Assembly (NCBI RefSeq): GCF_900184265.1
Contig: NZ_FXXA01000002.1
Location: 1,908,539 to 1,972,538 of the forward strand
DNA from: Eggerthella timonensis
GTDB taxonomy: Bacteria; Actinomycetota; Coriobacteriia; Coriobacteriales; Eggerthellaceae
Length of the DNA stretch: 64,000 nt
Direction of reading: 5' to 3'
Position 1 is the stretch's first letter; every line of letters starts with the position of its first letter. A program made the position numbers and the translations under genes. Under the pieces are notes generated by a model. That model searched no databases. It was not told the DNA's origin and saw nothing but the letters and a program-made list of their open reading frames with translations. Positions 1 to 8,787 of this stretch are shown here, one piece after another.

Positions 1-2
1 AG

Positions 3-3000
3 AACGGCGTGTACGTCCTGGACGTGACCGATAACATGGAAGTGTATGCGACGTTCGACCCGCAGCCGGTCGATCCGCAGCCGGCCTACCGTACGGTGAC
101 GGCCTCGGTCGAGGGCGGCAACGGCTCGGTGTCCCCGGCCGGCGCGACGCGCGTGAAGGCCGGCGCGAGCCAGACCTTCCTGTTCACGCCCGCCGACGGC
201 TACGTGCTGGATCGGGTGACGGTCGACGGCCAGCCGGTCGCGACCGACGGGTACACCTACACGCTCGTCAATGTGCAGCAGGATGCCGAGGTCAAGGTCT
301 CGTTCCGTCAGCAGAACCCGGACGTCGACCCCGATCCGGTGGTTCCCGAGCCCGTCAACGTCACGACGACGGCCGGCGCGGGCGGCAGCGTGTCGCCTCT
401 GGGAACCTTCCAGGCGGCGAAGGGCACCTCCCCGCTGATCACCATCACGCCCGAGGCCGGCTACCAGCTGAAGAGCGTGCTCGTCAACGGCGAGGACAAG
501 AAAACGTCCGTGACGGACGGCGCGCTGCGCCTGGCCCCGCTGACCGCCGACGTGACGGTTGCGGTGGAGTTCGAGCGCACGACGGCTCCCGAGCCCGCGC
601 CGGCCGATCCGGTGATCACGTCCACGGCGGGCGATCACGGCTCCATCTCGCCCGCGGGCCAGCTGCGCGTCAAGAGCGGCGCGTCCCAGACGTTCTCGCT
701 CATCCCCGAGGCCGGCTACGCGGTGGACACCGTCTCCGTCGACGACGGCGCGCCGTTCGCGTTCTCCGGCTCCACCTACACGCTGTTCAACGTCGTGCAC
801 GACACGAAGGTGCACGTGACGTTCAAGGAAGAGCAGGGCGCGCCGGCGCCGGATACGTTCACGGTGTCCGCAAGCGCCACGGCGGGCGGCGAGATCGTCC
901 CCGATGGGGATACTGCGGTCGTCAAGGGCGGGGCGCTGTCGCTGTCCTTCGCGCCGTACGACGGCTACAAGCTGTACCGCGTGACGGTGGATGCCGGCAA
1001 AGATGGCGGCAAAGATCTTTCGCCCGAAGAGATGGCGAAGGGCTACTACCGCTTCGCCAACGTGACACAGGATCACGCCGTTCGCGCGTACTTCGCGCCT
1101 GCGGGCACCGATCCGGTCGACCCCGAGGATCCCGACAAGCCCACGGGCTACGCGGTGATCAAGGCGTCGGTGGACGGTCAGGGCGGCTCCATCGACCCGG
1201 TCGGCGAGGTGAAGGTGACGTTGGGCGACGACAAAACCTTCAGGTTCGTGCCGAACGAGGGCTTCGAACTCGATCAGGTGCTGGTGGACGGCGAGCCGGT
1301 GAACGTGACCGGCCTCACGTACACGTTCCAGAACGTGCGCGCGGCCGCCAGCATCGTGGCGTCGTTCAAGCAGGCCGAGACCCCCGTGCCCACGGTGTAC
1401 TCCATCGAGGCGTCGGCCAGTTCGGGCGGCCGCATCGACCCGTCCGGAACCGTGTGGGTCGACGAAGGCGGTTCGAAGTCGTTCGCCGTCGAGCCCGACG
1501 AGGGCTTCGAGCTGGCGTACCTGCTGATCGACGACGCGCGCGTCGAAGCTTCCGCAGTGTCGAACGGCACCTACACGTTCGCGAACGTGCAGAAGAACCA
1601 TACGATCAAGGCGGTGTTCGAGCCCGTCGGCACCGAGCCGATCGAGCCGGCGTACACCGTGGTGCACGCGCTCTCGAACGGGAACGGCACCATCTCGCCG
1701 GGCGGCGACGTCCGCGTGATCAAGGGCGCGGGCTGCACGTTCGTCATGCTGCCGGATGAAGGCTACAAGCTCCAGGACGTCACGGTCGACGACACGAGCG
1801 TCATGGGCCGCGTGCAGGACGGCTACCGCCTGGTCCTCGACGGCATCGACGCCGAGACGACGGTGACGGCCACCTTCGCGCCGCTCGAGGGCGACGTCCC
1901 GCCGGTTCTGCCCACGATGCACACGGTGCACGCTTCCAGCACCGCGGGCGGCAGCATCTCGCCGCGCAACGTCAAGGTGGTCGAGGGCGATGATGTCTCC
2001 TTCATGGTGACGCCCGATGCGAACTACCAGGTGGCGAAGCTCATCGTGGACGACGTCGACGTGCCGGCCAGCCAGGTCGTGAACGGCGTGTTCACCCTGA
2101 AGGGCGTGCATGCGGACAGCTCCGTGCGCGCCGTGTTCGAACCCGTCCCGGACGGCCCCGCCCCTGAGGAGCCCCCGTACGCGAACGTCGATGTCCAAGT
2201 GAAGGTCAAGGTCACCGCCGAGTCGACCACGAACGGCGGCGGCATGGTGCAGCCCGACTTCATCTCGGTGCCGCGCGGTGCGCAGAACCTGCCGTTCTAC
2301 GTGTATCCCGAGGCGGGCTACACGCTGGAGATGGTCAGCGTCAACGACGCCCCGGTGGACTTCTATCCCGTGACGGCCCCCGCGCTGCTGTCGCTGGCCA
2401 GCCGCGCGTCGGTGTTCGCCGCAAGCGCGCCCGCTCCGGCCAGCGCCTACCAGTTCATGGTGAACGAGGCCAACGAGGACCTCTCCATCGAGGTGCTCTT
2501 CCGCGAGCTGGCCGCCGACGAGCAGCAGCCCGAGCCGGTGACGCTGCACCGCATCGAGGCGAGGGCCTCGGTGGGCGGCATGATCGCCCCGGACGGCACC
2601 TCCTACGTGCACGACGGGGGCCAAGCCACGTTCGGCGTGCGCCCCGATGCCGGCTTCAAGCTCTCGTCGCTCAAGGTGAAGGAGGGCGCCGTCGAGCGCG
2701 AGGCCAAGAACGAGGTGGCGAACGGCTTGCTCGTGCTGCCCGACGTGCGCGGCGACGTGTCGATCAGCGCCACGTTCGAGCCGCAAGGCCCGGTCGAGCC
2801 CACGTACGTGACCGTGCATACCTCGGCCGGCCAGAACGGCAAGATATCCCCGTCGGGCGACGTGCGCGTCGCCAAGGTCGGAAGCCAGGAGTTCTGGTTC
2901 ATCCCCGATTCGGGCTACACGCTGGACGAGGTGTTCGTGGACGGGAACAAGCAGACGATGACGGGCTTCTCCCTCAAGCTGGAAAACCTCCAGGCCGACA

Positions 3001-4250
3001 CCGTGCTGCGCGCGACGTTCAAGCCCGTCGGCGGAGGGGATCCGACGGTCCCGACGTTCCATGACGTCAGCATCGTCTCGGACGCGAACGGCTCCGTCTC
3101 TCCGAGCGGCATCGTGCAGGTCGAGGACGGCAAGTCCCTCTCCCTGCTGCTCACGCCCAATGCGGGCTACGAGGTGTCCAGCGTGAAGGTGGACGGCGTG
3201 AAAGCGCCCAAGAGCGAATGGGAAAGCGGCACCTTCGTGCTGTCGGACGTGACCGGTGAAAGGCGCGTGGAAGTGGCGTTCTCGAAGATTCCGACCCCGG
3301 TGCCGGGCAAGGTGAGCGTCACGGCCGAGGCGGGCCCGAACGGCTCCATCGACCCGAACGGCACCTTCGAGGTGACCGAGGGCTCGACCATCGACTTCAC
3401 GCTGCTTCCCGACGAGGGCTACGTGGTCGACAGGGTGCTGGTGAACGGCGTCGAGACGTCGTTCGCGGGCACGTCGTTCAAGCTGTTCAACGTGAGCGAG
3501 GCCACGACGGTGCGCGTCGAGTTCAGGGAGCAGGGCGGCGAGCCGCCGATCGTCACCCACACCATCACCGCGACGGCGGGGCTGCACGGCTCCATCGTCC
3601 CGTCGGGCGCGCAGACCGTGGTGCATGGCGACGACCAGCTGTTCGACTTCCAGCCTGACGAAGGCTACGTGGTGGACGCGGTCGAGGTCGACGGCGCGCG
3701 CGTCGCCGATCCGCAAACGAGCTACCTGTTCAAGGAGGTCGCGGGCGATCACGCCATCCACGTGACGTTCCGCGCCGAGGGCAGCGATCCTGTGCCCGAC
3801 AAGCCCGACTACTTCACCATCACGGCAAGCGTCGCCGGCGGCCATGGCCGCATCTCGCCTGAGGGCGCCATTCCGGTCGAGCGCGGCAAGGCGCGCACGT
3901 TCCAGTTCCTGCCCGATGCGGGGTACCGGGTCAGCGCGCTGTCCATCGACGGCGACGAGCAGCCGTTCAACGGCACGGGCTACCGCTTCGTGGACGTGCA
4001 GGCGAACCACGCCATCGAGGTGACGTTCTCACCCGTGACGGCCCCGGCGCCCGTCACCCCCATCGACACGGTGTCGCGCGCGGCGCAGAAGGCCGTCGGG
4101 TTCGTGAAGACGGGCGACGCGAACGGCGCGTTGGCGGTGAGCTTCGTGGTGCTGGCGGCCGTCGCCGGAGTCGCGGCGCTGACCGCGCGGCGCCGTACGG
4201 AAGCGCTCAACGCACCGCGCACGCGCGGCGGGCGAGGCGGCCGCCGATGA
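3..4250 (+). CDS. Surface-anchored protein built of about 15 InlB-like B-repeats (5' partial)
   Basis: The frame is already open at the window edge, so the N-terminus lies upstream. Nearly all of the roughly 1,415 visible residues are 15 complete copies, plus the tail of another, of a 75-85 residue beta-rich unit. Each unit runs from a GSISP-like turn through (E/D)xG(Y/F) and VxV(D/N)G to a VxVxF ending, the pattern of the divergent InlB B-repeat family. Short Pro/Asp/Glu linkers separate the units. The last 50 residues carry one hydrophobic helix (around AVSFVVLAAVAGVAALTA) and an Arg-rich tail, so this is a membrane anchor; no LPxTG sorting motif is seen. A role as adhesin or extracellular stalk is inference. 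The stop overlaps the next start as ATGA, suggesting translational coupling. Confidence 0.9.
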   Translation, partial: NGVYVLDVTDNMEVYATFDPQPVDPQPAYRTVTASVEGGNGSVSPAGATRVKAGASQTFLFTPADGYVLDRVTVDGQPVATDGYTYTLVNVQQDAEVKVSFRQQNPDVDPDPVVPEPVNVTTTAGAGGSVSPLGTFQAAKGTSPLITITPEAGYQLKSVLVNGEDKKTSVTDGALRLAPLTADVTVAVEFERTTAPEPAPADPVITSTAGDHGSISPAGQLRVKSGASQTFSLIPEAGYAVDTVSVDDGAPFAFSGSTYTLFNVVHDTKVHVTFKEEQGAPAPDTFTVSASATAGGEIVPDGDTAVVKGGALSLSFAPYDGYKLYRVTVDAGKDGGKDLSPEEMAKGYYRFANVTQDHAVRAYFAPAGTDPVDPEDPDKPTGYAVIKASVDGQGGSIDPVGEVKVTLGDDKTFRFVPNEGFELDQVLVDGEPVNVTGLTYTFQNVRAAASIVASFKQAETPVPTVYSIEASASSGGRIDPSGTVWVDEGGSKSFAVEPDEGFELAYLLIDDARVEASAVSNGTYTFANVQKNHTIKAVFEPVGTEPIEPAYTVVHALSNGNGTISPGGDVRVIKGAGCTFVMLPDEGYKLQDVTVDDTSVMGRVQDGYRLVLDGIDAETTVTATFAPLEGDVPPVLPTMHTVHASSTAGGSISPRNVKVVEGDDVSFMVTPDANYQVAKLIVDDVDVPASQVVNGVFTLKGVHADSSVRAVFEPVPDGPAPEEPPYANVDVQVKVKVTAESTTNGGGMVQPDFISVPRGAQNLPFYVYPEAGYTLEMVSVNDAPVDFYPVTAPALLSLASRASVFAASAPAPASAYQFMVNEANEDLSIEVLFRELAADEQQPEPVTLHRIEARASVGGMIAPDGTSYVHDGGQATFGVRPDAGFKLSSLKVKEGAVEREAKNEVANGLLVLPDVRGDVSISATFEPQGPVEPTYVTVHTSAGQNGKISPSGDVRVAKVGSQEFWFIPDSGYTLDEVFVDGNKQTMTGFSLKLENLQADTVLRATFKPVGGGDPTVPTFHDVSIVSDANGSVSPSGIVQVEDGKSLSLLLTPNAGYEVSSVKVDGVKAPKSEWESGTFVLSDVTGERRVEVAFSKIPTPVPGKVSVTAEAGPNGSIDPNGTFEVTEGSTIDFTLLPDEGYVVDRVLVNGVETSFAGTSFKLFNVSEATTVRVEFREQGGEPPIVTHTITATAGLHGSIVPSGAQTVVHGDDQLFDFQPDEGYVVDAVEVDGARVADPQTSYLFKEVAGDHAIHVTFRAEGSDPVPDKPDYFTITASVAGGHGRISPEGAIPVERGKARTFQFLPDAGYRVSALSIDGDEQPFNGTGYRFVDVQANHAIEVTFSPVTAPAPVTPIDTVSRAAQKAVGFVKTGDANGALAVSFVVLAAVAGVAALTARRRTEALNAPRTRGGRGGRR

Positions 4251-4954
4251 GAAGCGCGCGCATGAGGACGGGCAGGTTCGCTGCGGGGGTAGGAGCCCTC
4301 GCAGCGTGCGCGGTGGCGCTTGCATGCTGGGGCGCCGCCGGTGCCCAGGCATCGGCGCCCGACCCGGGGCCCGTCGCCTCGGGGGATGCGGCAGGCGCGG
4401 CGCAAGGATACGCCGCGCCTGCGGATCCGGGAGTAGAGGGCGCATCGGGATCAGGCGAGATGGATCTCGCATCGTCCGGCGGCGCGGCTTCGGATGAGGC
4501 CGCGCCGCTTTCCGCGTCCCAAGACTCCGAGGCGGCCGACGGCGAAGGCGGCCTTGCTGCGTCGGGGGACGGGGCCGAGCCCGACGGCGAGGGCGAAGCG
4601 GACGGGACCGCAGGCGAGCCCGCAGCAGACCCTGCCGAAGGCGTCGAGGAGCCTGCGGCGAAAGTGGCCGTGGGACCGTGGTTCGCGCGCTTCGACGCCG
4701 GCGCCGTCGACCGCGCGCAGGCGGCTGCGGCCGACGCCTTCGCCCAGGGAGCCTCCCTGCGGGCGGGGCTCTCCGCCAGCTTGCTCGCCGCCGTGGGGAC
4801 CATGTGCGCCGCGGCCGGGGCGGCCTGCCTCATCGTGGCGCGCACGTGCCTGCAAGGCGCTTCGGCGATATCGCGGGACGCGCGTGCGAGGAAGCCGGCG
4901 TATGCGACGATGCCCGAAAGAAGACCGGTAGTGACGAGACGTAAGGAAGTTTGA
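4247..4954 (+). CDS. Secreted, C-terminally membrane-anchored acidic protein, unknown function
   Basis: 235 residues. An Arg-containing N-terminus followed by a hydrophobic stretch (about residues 12-35) looks like a signal peptide ending in an Ala-rich site. Residues 36-140 are low-complexity Ala/Gly/Ser/Glu/Asp, as in a disordered spacer. A second hydrophobic helix lies near residues 175-205, followed by a short basic tail. No family is recognised. It is sandwiched by ATGA/TGATG overlaps between the giant repeat protein and a Pro/Ala-rich membrane protein, so the three probably form one cell-surface operon. Coding is supported by the overlaps and by the signal and TM layout rather than by homology. 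Confidence 0.75.
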   Translation: MRSARMRTGRFAAGVGALAACAVALACWGAAGAQASAPDPGPVASGDAAGAAQGYAAPADPGVEGASGSGEMDLASSGGAASDEAAPLSASQDSEAADGEGGLAASGDGAEPDGEGEADGTAGEPAADPAEGVEEPAAKVAVGPWFARFDAGAVDRAQAAAADAFAQGASLRAGLSASLLAAVGTMCAAAGAACLIVARTCLQGASAISRDARARKPAYATMPERRPVVTRRKEV

Positions 4955-6732
4955 TGGTAGAACCCGAACGCACCCCCGTTTTGACCCTCGACGAGCTGCT
5001 GGGTCTGTCCGACGACGGCGCCGGGCGAGGCCCGGACGCGGGCGGGGAGCGTGCAGAAGAAGATCCCGAAGACGTTCTGCGGCAGCTGTTCGGAGGCGGG
5101 AGGCCCGCGGAGGCCGTCGAGACTCGCGCGCCCGAACCCGAGCCCGCTCCGCATGCGACGCCGGCCGCCACCCTCGCATCGCTCTTCGGTGTGGAAGAGG
5201 CTCCCGAGACCGAACCCTCTGTCGCCGACGATGCTCCCGCCTTCGACCTGTTCGCCGCGTTCGGAGCGCCGGCGGAGGAGCAGGCGGAAGCCTCGTCGGG
5301 CGCGCGGAGGGCCCCCGAGCCTCCCGCTCCCGAGCCTGCCGCGTCGTTCGACCTGGCCAGCGCTTTGGGCGTCGAGCCGTCCAGCGACGGCCGGGTCGAG
5401 GTTGGGGAACCTGCCCGGGAAGAGCCGCGGCCCGTGCGCGGACGGTTCGCCAACCTCGGCTCCCGCCCGCCGAAGCCCGAGCCGGTCGCCGCGTCGCGTC
5501 CCCAGCCGGCCGCGGCGCCGAAACCCGAGCCTGCCGCCGCCTCGAGAACCGAGCCGGATGCGCGGAAGCCCGAGCCGGAGACCGTGCCGAAGCCCGCGCC
5601 GGTCGCGCAAGCCGAGCCGAAGCGGGCCGCGGCGGCGAAGCCCGCGCCTACGGCCGCGTCGAAGGCTGCTTCCCAGGTGCCGGCCAAGCATCCCGCGCTC
5701 GCGGGAAAGCCCGTCGCGCGGACGCAGACCGAAGGGGCGGCCCGGGTCGCCGAGCCCGTGCCGATCGGGAAAGCCCCGCGGGAGGCCCGTCCCGCGCCCG
5801 CCAGCCGATCCGCGGACGCTGCGGCGCGCGGCGAGGCCGAGCGCGCACAAGAAGCTCCGAGCGAGCCTCGACAGGCGACTGGCGAGCCGATGCGGGACGC
5901 GTCCGCCGTGCGGGCCGAATTCGATCGGAAGGTGGCGCGCAAGCGCCTGCCGGCGAGCGTCGTCGGCGCCGCTGCGCAGCCTGAGCCGGCAAGCCGCCCC
6001 GAGCGGGAGGCCGGGTCTTCGCAGCCTGCTCGCGCAGCCGCCGACGAGTCCCCTTCCGCTTCGAAGGAGCCCGCCGCTCCCGCCGCGCCGAAACCCGCGT
6101 CCGCCGCGTCGACGCCCCGACCCTCCGCGCGCGGCTCCGAGCCGACGAAGGCCCCGGTGCCTGAGACGAAGGCTGCCAAGCCGGTTACGCTTCCATCGCG
6201 TCAGGCCTCGCAAGCTGCGGGGCAGCGCGAAGGGCTCGAGGCCGGCAAGGACGAGGGCCGCTCCCGCAAGCTCGTGTTCGCGGGCGTCGCGCTGACGGCC
6301 GTCGCTGCGCTCGCAGGAGCCCTTGCGCTTGCGGTCGCCCTCGACGGCGGATCCGCCGCAACGCGCGGCGAGTCGACGCCGCTCGCCGCATTAGCCGTAG
6401 GCCCCGACCAGGCGTCGGCAGGCACGGTCGAGTACCGCTACAAGGTGAAGGGTGCCGGCGACGGGGAGGGGAAGGCCGTCGAGCGCGCCACGTTCGGCGA
6501 CGACGGCTTCCTCGTCCGCAGCGAGATCAAGGTGGAGTTCCCGGATGCCGACCAAGCCCTCTCGTTCCTCGAGGAGGCTCGGTCGGCGTTCGGGGATGCG
6601 CTGGTGGAGGGTTCGGTCGAGGGCTCGGCAGCCGTGTTCACGGTGGACGCGCAGGGCGAGCCCGTCGATCGTCCCACGTACACCCAGCTTTTGCGCCGCG
6701 ACACCGTCGACTGCGAGATGGTCGAACGGTAG
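4954..6732 (+). CDS. Pro/Ala-rich single-pass membrane protein with C-terminal outer domain
   Basis: About 592 residues. The ATG at 4954 is chosen because AAGGAAG at 4943-4949 sits four bases upstream and the start overlaps the previous stop (TGATG); a TTG at 4951 is the alternative. There is no signal peptide. Residues 1-140 contain five short hydrophobic motifs of the type L-D-E-L-L-G-L, L-A-S-L-F-G-V or F-D-L-A-S-A-L-G, each next to acidic residues. Residues 150-430 are Pro/Ala/Lys/Glu-rich and probably disordered. One TM helix lies at about 440-462, and a folded C-terminal domain of about 130 residues follows, presumably extracytoplasmic. No family is recognised. The layout suggests a cytoplasmic docking tail linked to an outer sensor or adaptor, which is inference. 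Confidence 0.8.
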   Translation: MVEPERTPVLTLDELLGLSDDGAGRGPDAGGERAEEDPEDVLRQLFGGGRPAEAVETRAPEPEPAPHATPAATLASLFGVEEAPETEPSVADDAPAFDLFAAFGAPAEEQAEASSGARRAPEPPAPEPAASFDLASALGVEPSSDGRVEVGEPAREEPRPVRGRFANLGSRPPKPEPVAASRPQPAAAPKPEPAAASRTEPDARKPEPETVPKPAPVAQAEPKRAAAAKPAPTAASKAASQVPAKHPALAGKPVARTQTEGAARVAEPVPIGKAPREARPAPASRSADAAARGEAERAQEAPSEPRQATGEPMRDASAVRAEFDRKVARKRLPASVVGAAAQPEPASRPEREAGSSQPARAAADESPSASKEPAAPAAPKPASAASTPRPSARGSEPTKAPVPETKAAKPVTLPSRQASQAAGQREGLEAGKDEGRSRKLVFAGVALTAVAALAGALALAVALDGGSAATRGESTPLAALAVGPDQASAGTVEYRYKVKGAGDGEGKAVERATFGDDGFLVRSEIKVEFPDADQALSFLEEARSAFGDALVEGSVEGSAAVFTVDAQGEPVDRPTYTQLLRRDTVDCEMVER

Positions 6733-6763
6733 CGGCTCGGCCCGCTTTCTCCCGGAAAACGAC

Positions 6764-6800
6764 TGCGGCCCGGTGCGCATGAGGAGCGCACCGGGCCGCA
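6764..6800. terminator. Strong hairpin between convergent genes
   Basis: A perfect 15-bp stem (6764-6778 with 6786-6800) and a 7-nt loop sit between the stop of the Pro/Ala-rich gene (6732, plus strand) and the stop of the small minus-strand gene (6823). There is no U-tract, so it may end transcription in both directions only with help from other factors. Confidence 0.7.
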
Positions 6801-6822
6801 GGGGAGGGAAGAGCAAGCGAGG

Positions 6823-7050
6823 CTACTGCGCGGCGCTCGCCTTCACGACGCGCTCGGCGGCTTCGCGCAGCGCGTTGTACACCTCAGGCGCCAGCATGAC
6901 GCAAGAGATCTGGTTGTCGGAGACAAGCATCTTCACCTTGTCGCTCTTGATGCTGCGGACGAATTCCGCTTCCTTCGACTTCCCCAAGTCGTCGGACGTG
7001 ATCAGCAGGTTGGACAGGTTGTCCAAACTGGGCAGGTTCTCGTTTGCCAT
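6823..7050 (-). CDS. Small Phd/YefM-like protein, possible orphan antitoxin
   Basis: 75 residues with an AGGAGC ribosome site at 7055-7060. The middle (about residues 12-60) resembles the Phd/YefM antitoxin fold: an N-terminal segment that resists alignment, then V-K-M-L-V-S-D-N-Q-I-S-C-V-M-L-A-P-E-V-Y, matching the usual 'hydrophobic strand, turn, A/V-hydrophobic-P-x-x-Y' element, and a final helix. No toxin gene adjoins it; the divergent neighbour is a winged-helix regulator. It could be an orphan antitoxin or a free-standing DNA-binding protein. The family call is tentative. Confidence 0.6.
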   Translation of the reverse strand: MANENLPSLDNLSNLLITSDDLGKSKEAEFVRSIKSDKVKMLVSDNQISCVMLAPEVYNALREAAERVVKASAAQ

Positions 7051-7091
7051 GAAAGCTCCTTTTCCTTGTATACATGTGACGCTGAAAAGCG

Positions 7092-7097
7092 ATTATA
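7092..7097 (-). promoter_or_regulatory. -10 box of the Phd-like gene
   Basis: A perfect TATAAT on the minus strand about 42 bases before the start codon at 7050. No good -35 hexamer is present 16-18 bp upstream, so it may be an extended or activator-dependent promoter. Confidence 0.5.
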
Positions 7098-7139
7098 GGC
7101 GAGGCGCAAGCATATCCGGATGCGCTTTGAGAAATGATG

Positions 7140-7153
7140 AATATATTCCACAT
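7140..7153 (+). promoter_or_regulatory. AATATRTTCCACAT motif, copy 1
   Basis: AATATATTCCACAT lies about 75 bases upstream of the winged-helix regulator at 7229 and about 90 upstream of the divergent Phd-like gene. A 13/14 identical copy lies at 7865-7878, upstream of the convergent XRE gene. A TTGAGA hexamer just before it, with CATTAT after an 18-bp spacer, could be the plus-strand promoter. Confidence 0.45.
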
Positions 7154-7228
7154 TATGCGGATAATCTGCTAAGATGCATAGCGTACGAAGTCCAGGCAAC
7201 GAGGAATAAAAGGGGAAGAGACGAGGCT

Positions 7229-7618
7229 ATGGCCAGGACGAGCAGGGAACAGGTTCGAGCTGTGCGCTACAACGTGCTCGTGTACATCGAGCGGCGCAAG
7301 CGCAACGGCAGAAAAAGCGTGAGCGTGTCGTATCGAGAGATGGAGCGGGCGTTAGGGTATTCGTCGGCGCGCGTGCGCTGGGCCTGCAGGCATCTTGTGG
7401 ACGAGGGATTGCTGGAAAGCTCGTCATGCTTCGACGAGGACGGCGGGCAGCGGGCGAACGCCTACGCGCTCACTCGTCAGGGACGCGAGTTCGTCAAGGG
7501 GTACAGAAGGGCTATCGAGCTCGCTCGCGAGCGCAACGAAGCGCAGGGGCCGGTCGTTTCCGCTAGTTCCCCTGCGAATCCTGATCGTCAACGCCTGCAA
7601 GCAGCTCCGAAAGCGTGA
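7229..7618 (+). CDS. Winged-helix transcriptional regulator (MarR/PadR-like size)
   Basis: 129 residues. The frame is open far upstream, but the ATG at 7229 follows an AGGGGAAG-type site (7211-7218) and begins the protein-like part. Residues 15-85 form a winged helix: S-V-S-Y-R-E-M-E-R-A-L-G-Y-S, then a recognition helix S-A-R-V-R-W-A-C-R-H-L-V-D-E-G-L-L, then a wing with Y-A-L-T-R-Q-G-R-E-F. The acidic/aromatic C-terminus has no known domain. The last 56 bases overlap the end of a convergent XRE gene, and the two share an upstream motif. The target is unknown. Confidence 0.75.
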   Translation: MARTSREQVRAVRYNVLVYIERRKRNGRKSVSVSYREMERALGYSSARVRWACRHLVDEGLLESSSCFDEDGGQRANAYALTRQGREFVKGYRRAIELARERNEAQGPVVSASSPANPDRQRLQAAPKA

Positions 7619-7817
7619 TGCCGAAGCCGTCCGCGATGTCGACCAGCTTGTCGAACGTGGCGTTGTACTTGCCCGTCTCGATCCCGGCCAGATAGCCGCG
7701 ATCCATGCCGATCATGAGCGCGAACTGCTTCCGGTTGATCTGATGCTCGTACCGCAGCTGCCTGACGCGGCTGCCGAGCCGTTTTCTTTTCGCGATTGCA
7801 TTCATAGCGATCATCAT
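7563..7817 (-). CDS. XRE-family helix-turn-helix regulator
   Basis: About 84 residues from the ATG at 7817. A start at 7856 is in frame, but it would place the shared AATATRTTCCACAT motif (7865-7878) in its ribosome site. The Cro/C1-type domain spans nearly the whole protein: R-L-G-S-R-V-R-Q-L-R, then N-R-K-Q-F-A-L-M-I-G, R-G-Y-L-A-G-I-E-T-G-K and a final helix ending in L-S-E-L-L-A-G. The ribosome site is weak. It converges on and overlaps the winged-helix gene, so the pair may control each other by antisense transcription as well as through a shared operator. Confidence 0.75.
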   Translation of the reverse strand: MMIAMNAIAKRKRLGSRVRQLRYEHQINRKQFALMIGMDRGYLAGIETGKYNATFDKLVDIADGFGITLSELLAGVDDQDSQGN

Positions 7818-8150
7818 ATGGGAGTCCCGGAAACCCAAGATGGATATATCCCCCATCTTTGGAGAATATGTTCCACATCTGTATAAGACTCGTTGGTTGG
7901 CGAGCGTTTTGCCGCGCCTTCGAGGCGTCGCAGTCGCGCAGAGCCCCCCTCCTGCGCTTCAAAATGCGGTTGAATCGCTCGCCGGAGGCGGGGGCTCGCC
8001 GTGCGTCGCGCTACACTTTCAGCTGCGCGGAGCGTTCCGCGCAGCGCGCAGGGGTGCGCGCTTCGAGCGGTGGGAGGCCTGCCGCGCTCTTGCTCCCGTA
8101 GATCGGGACGGCGCGGCAGGCTTCGCATCATCAACAGAGAGGGGTCGACC
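7818..8150. other. Intergenic region; one shared motif, otherwise empty
   Basis: Copy 2 of AATATRTTCCACAT lies at 7865-7878, just upstream of the XRE gene. The rest is GC-rich, with no protein-like frame, RNA gene or clear hairpin that I can support. Confidence 0.5.
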
Positions 8151-8570
8151 GTGTCCGGTTCCCAGAAAGCGTTGAAAGTCATCTCCATCATTCTCGTCGT
8201 TTGGGCGATCGTCGTCATCCTGCTGGGCGCGTTCATGGCGGCGGGGTCGGCGGTGCCCGGCATGTCGGCTCAGTCCATTGACATGAACGGCAGCACTATG
8301 GACATGGCGAGCGCCGCGCTCGCCTTCGGCGTCGGCACCGTCGTCGGCGGCGTCGTCAACCTGATCATCGGTTTCTTGGGCCTGCGCGGCGCCAAGAATC
8401 CGCACAAGATCGGGCTGTTCTTCGCGCTGTGCGTCATCGGCCTCGTGCTGGGCGTCGTGAGCGTCGTCATGAGCGTCATGCAGGGCGCGTTCCAGTGGAC
8501 GTCGCTCGTGAGCTTGGCGATCATCGCGGTGTGCACGTTCCTGGCAGCGAAGATCAGGAAGCAGGCGTGA
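8151..8570 (+). CDS. Four-helix integral membrane protein, unknown function
   Basis: 139 residues from a GTG preceded by AGAGAGGGG (8136-8144). The upstream in-frame stretch is Arg-rich and not protein-like, so the GTG is preferred. Four hydrophobic helices are visible (about residues 8-30, 45-70, 80-105 and 112-132), with short polar loops and a basic C-terminus (K-I-R-K-Q-A). No catalytic motif or known family is recognised. It stands alone, followed by an intrinsic terminator. Confidence 0.75.
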   Translation: MSGSQKALKVISIILVVWAIVVILLGAFMAAGSAVPGMSAQSIDMNGSTMDMASAALAFGVGTVVGGVVNLIIGFLGLRGAKNPHKIGLFFALCVIGLVLGVVSVVMSVMQGAFQWTSLVSLAIIAVCTFLAAKIRKQA

Positions 8571-8607
8571 GAGACTTCTGAAACCGCGTCCCGCCGTACG
8601 GCGTCAA

Positions 8608-8647
8608 GGCTCCTCGGGTTCGAAAGGGCCGGGGAGCCGTTTCTTTT
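8608..8647 (+). terminator. Intrinsic terminator after the four-helix membrane gene
   Basis: A 10-bp stem (8608-8617 with 8629-8638, one mismatch) is followed by a T-rich run at 8640-8647, 38 bases after the stop at 8570. Confidence 0.75.
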
Positions 8648-8656
8648 CCCCGCTCC

Positions 8657-8776
8657 TGGCAGAGATCGCACGATATGAACGAGAATAGACACGGCTAACT
8701 TTTCGTGACCTGGGGTTTCCCGATTCCGCTTCGCGAATCGGCTCTCAAAATCGTTCATATCGTGCAATCTCTGCCA
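8657..8776. repeat. Long inverted repeat, 26-bp arms with nested hairpin
   Basis: Arms 8657-8682 and 8751-8776 match at 25 of 26 positions, with 68 bases between them. A second small hairpin (GATTC...GAATC, about 8721-8740) sits just before the right arm. It is intergenic and non-coding. The same architecture, with other sequences, recurs at 29987-30137, 33794-33964 and 39851-39976. Confidence 0.8.
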
Positions 8777-8787
8777 AGGCTTCGCCG

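Noticed and set aside
4207-6213. 668-codon minus-strand frame
   Set aside because: Antisense to low-complexity Pro/Ala coding sequence; translation is Arg/Gly repeats.
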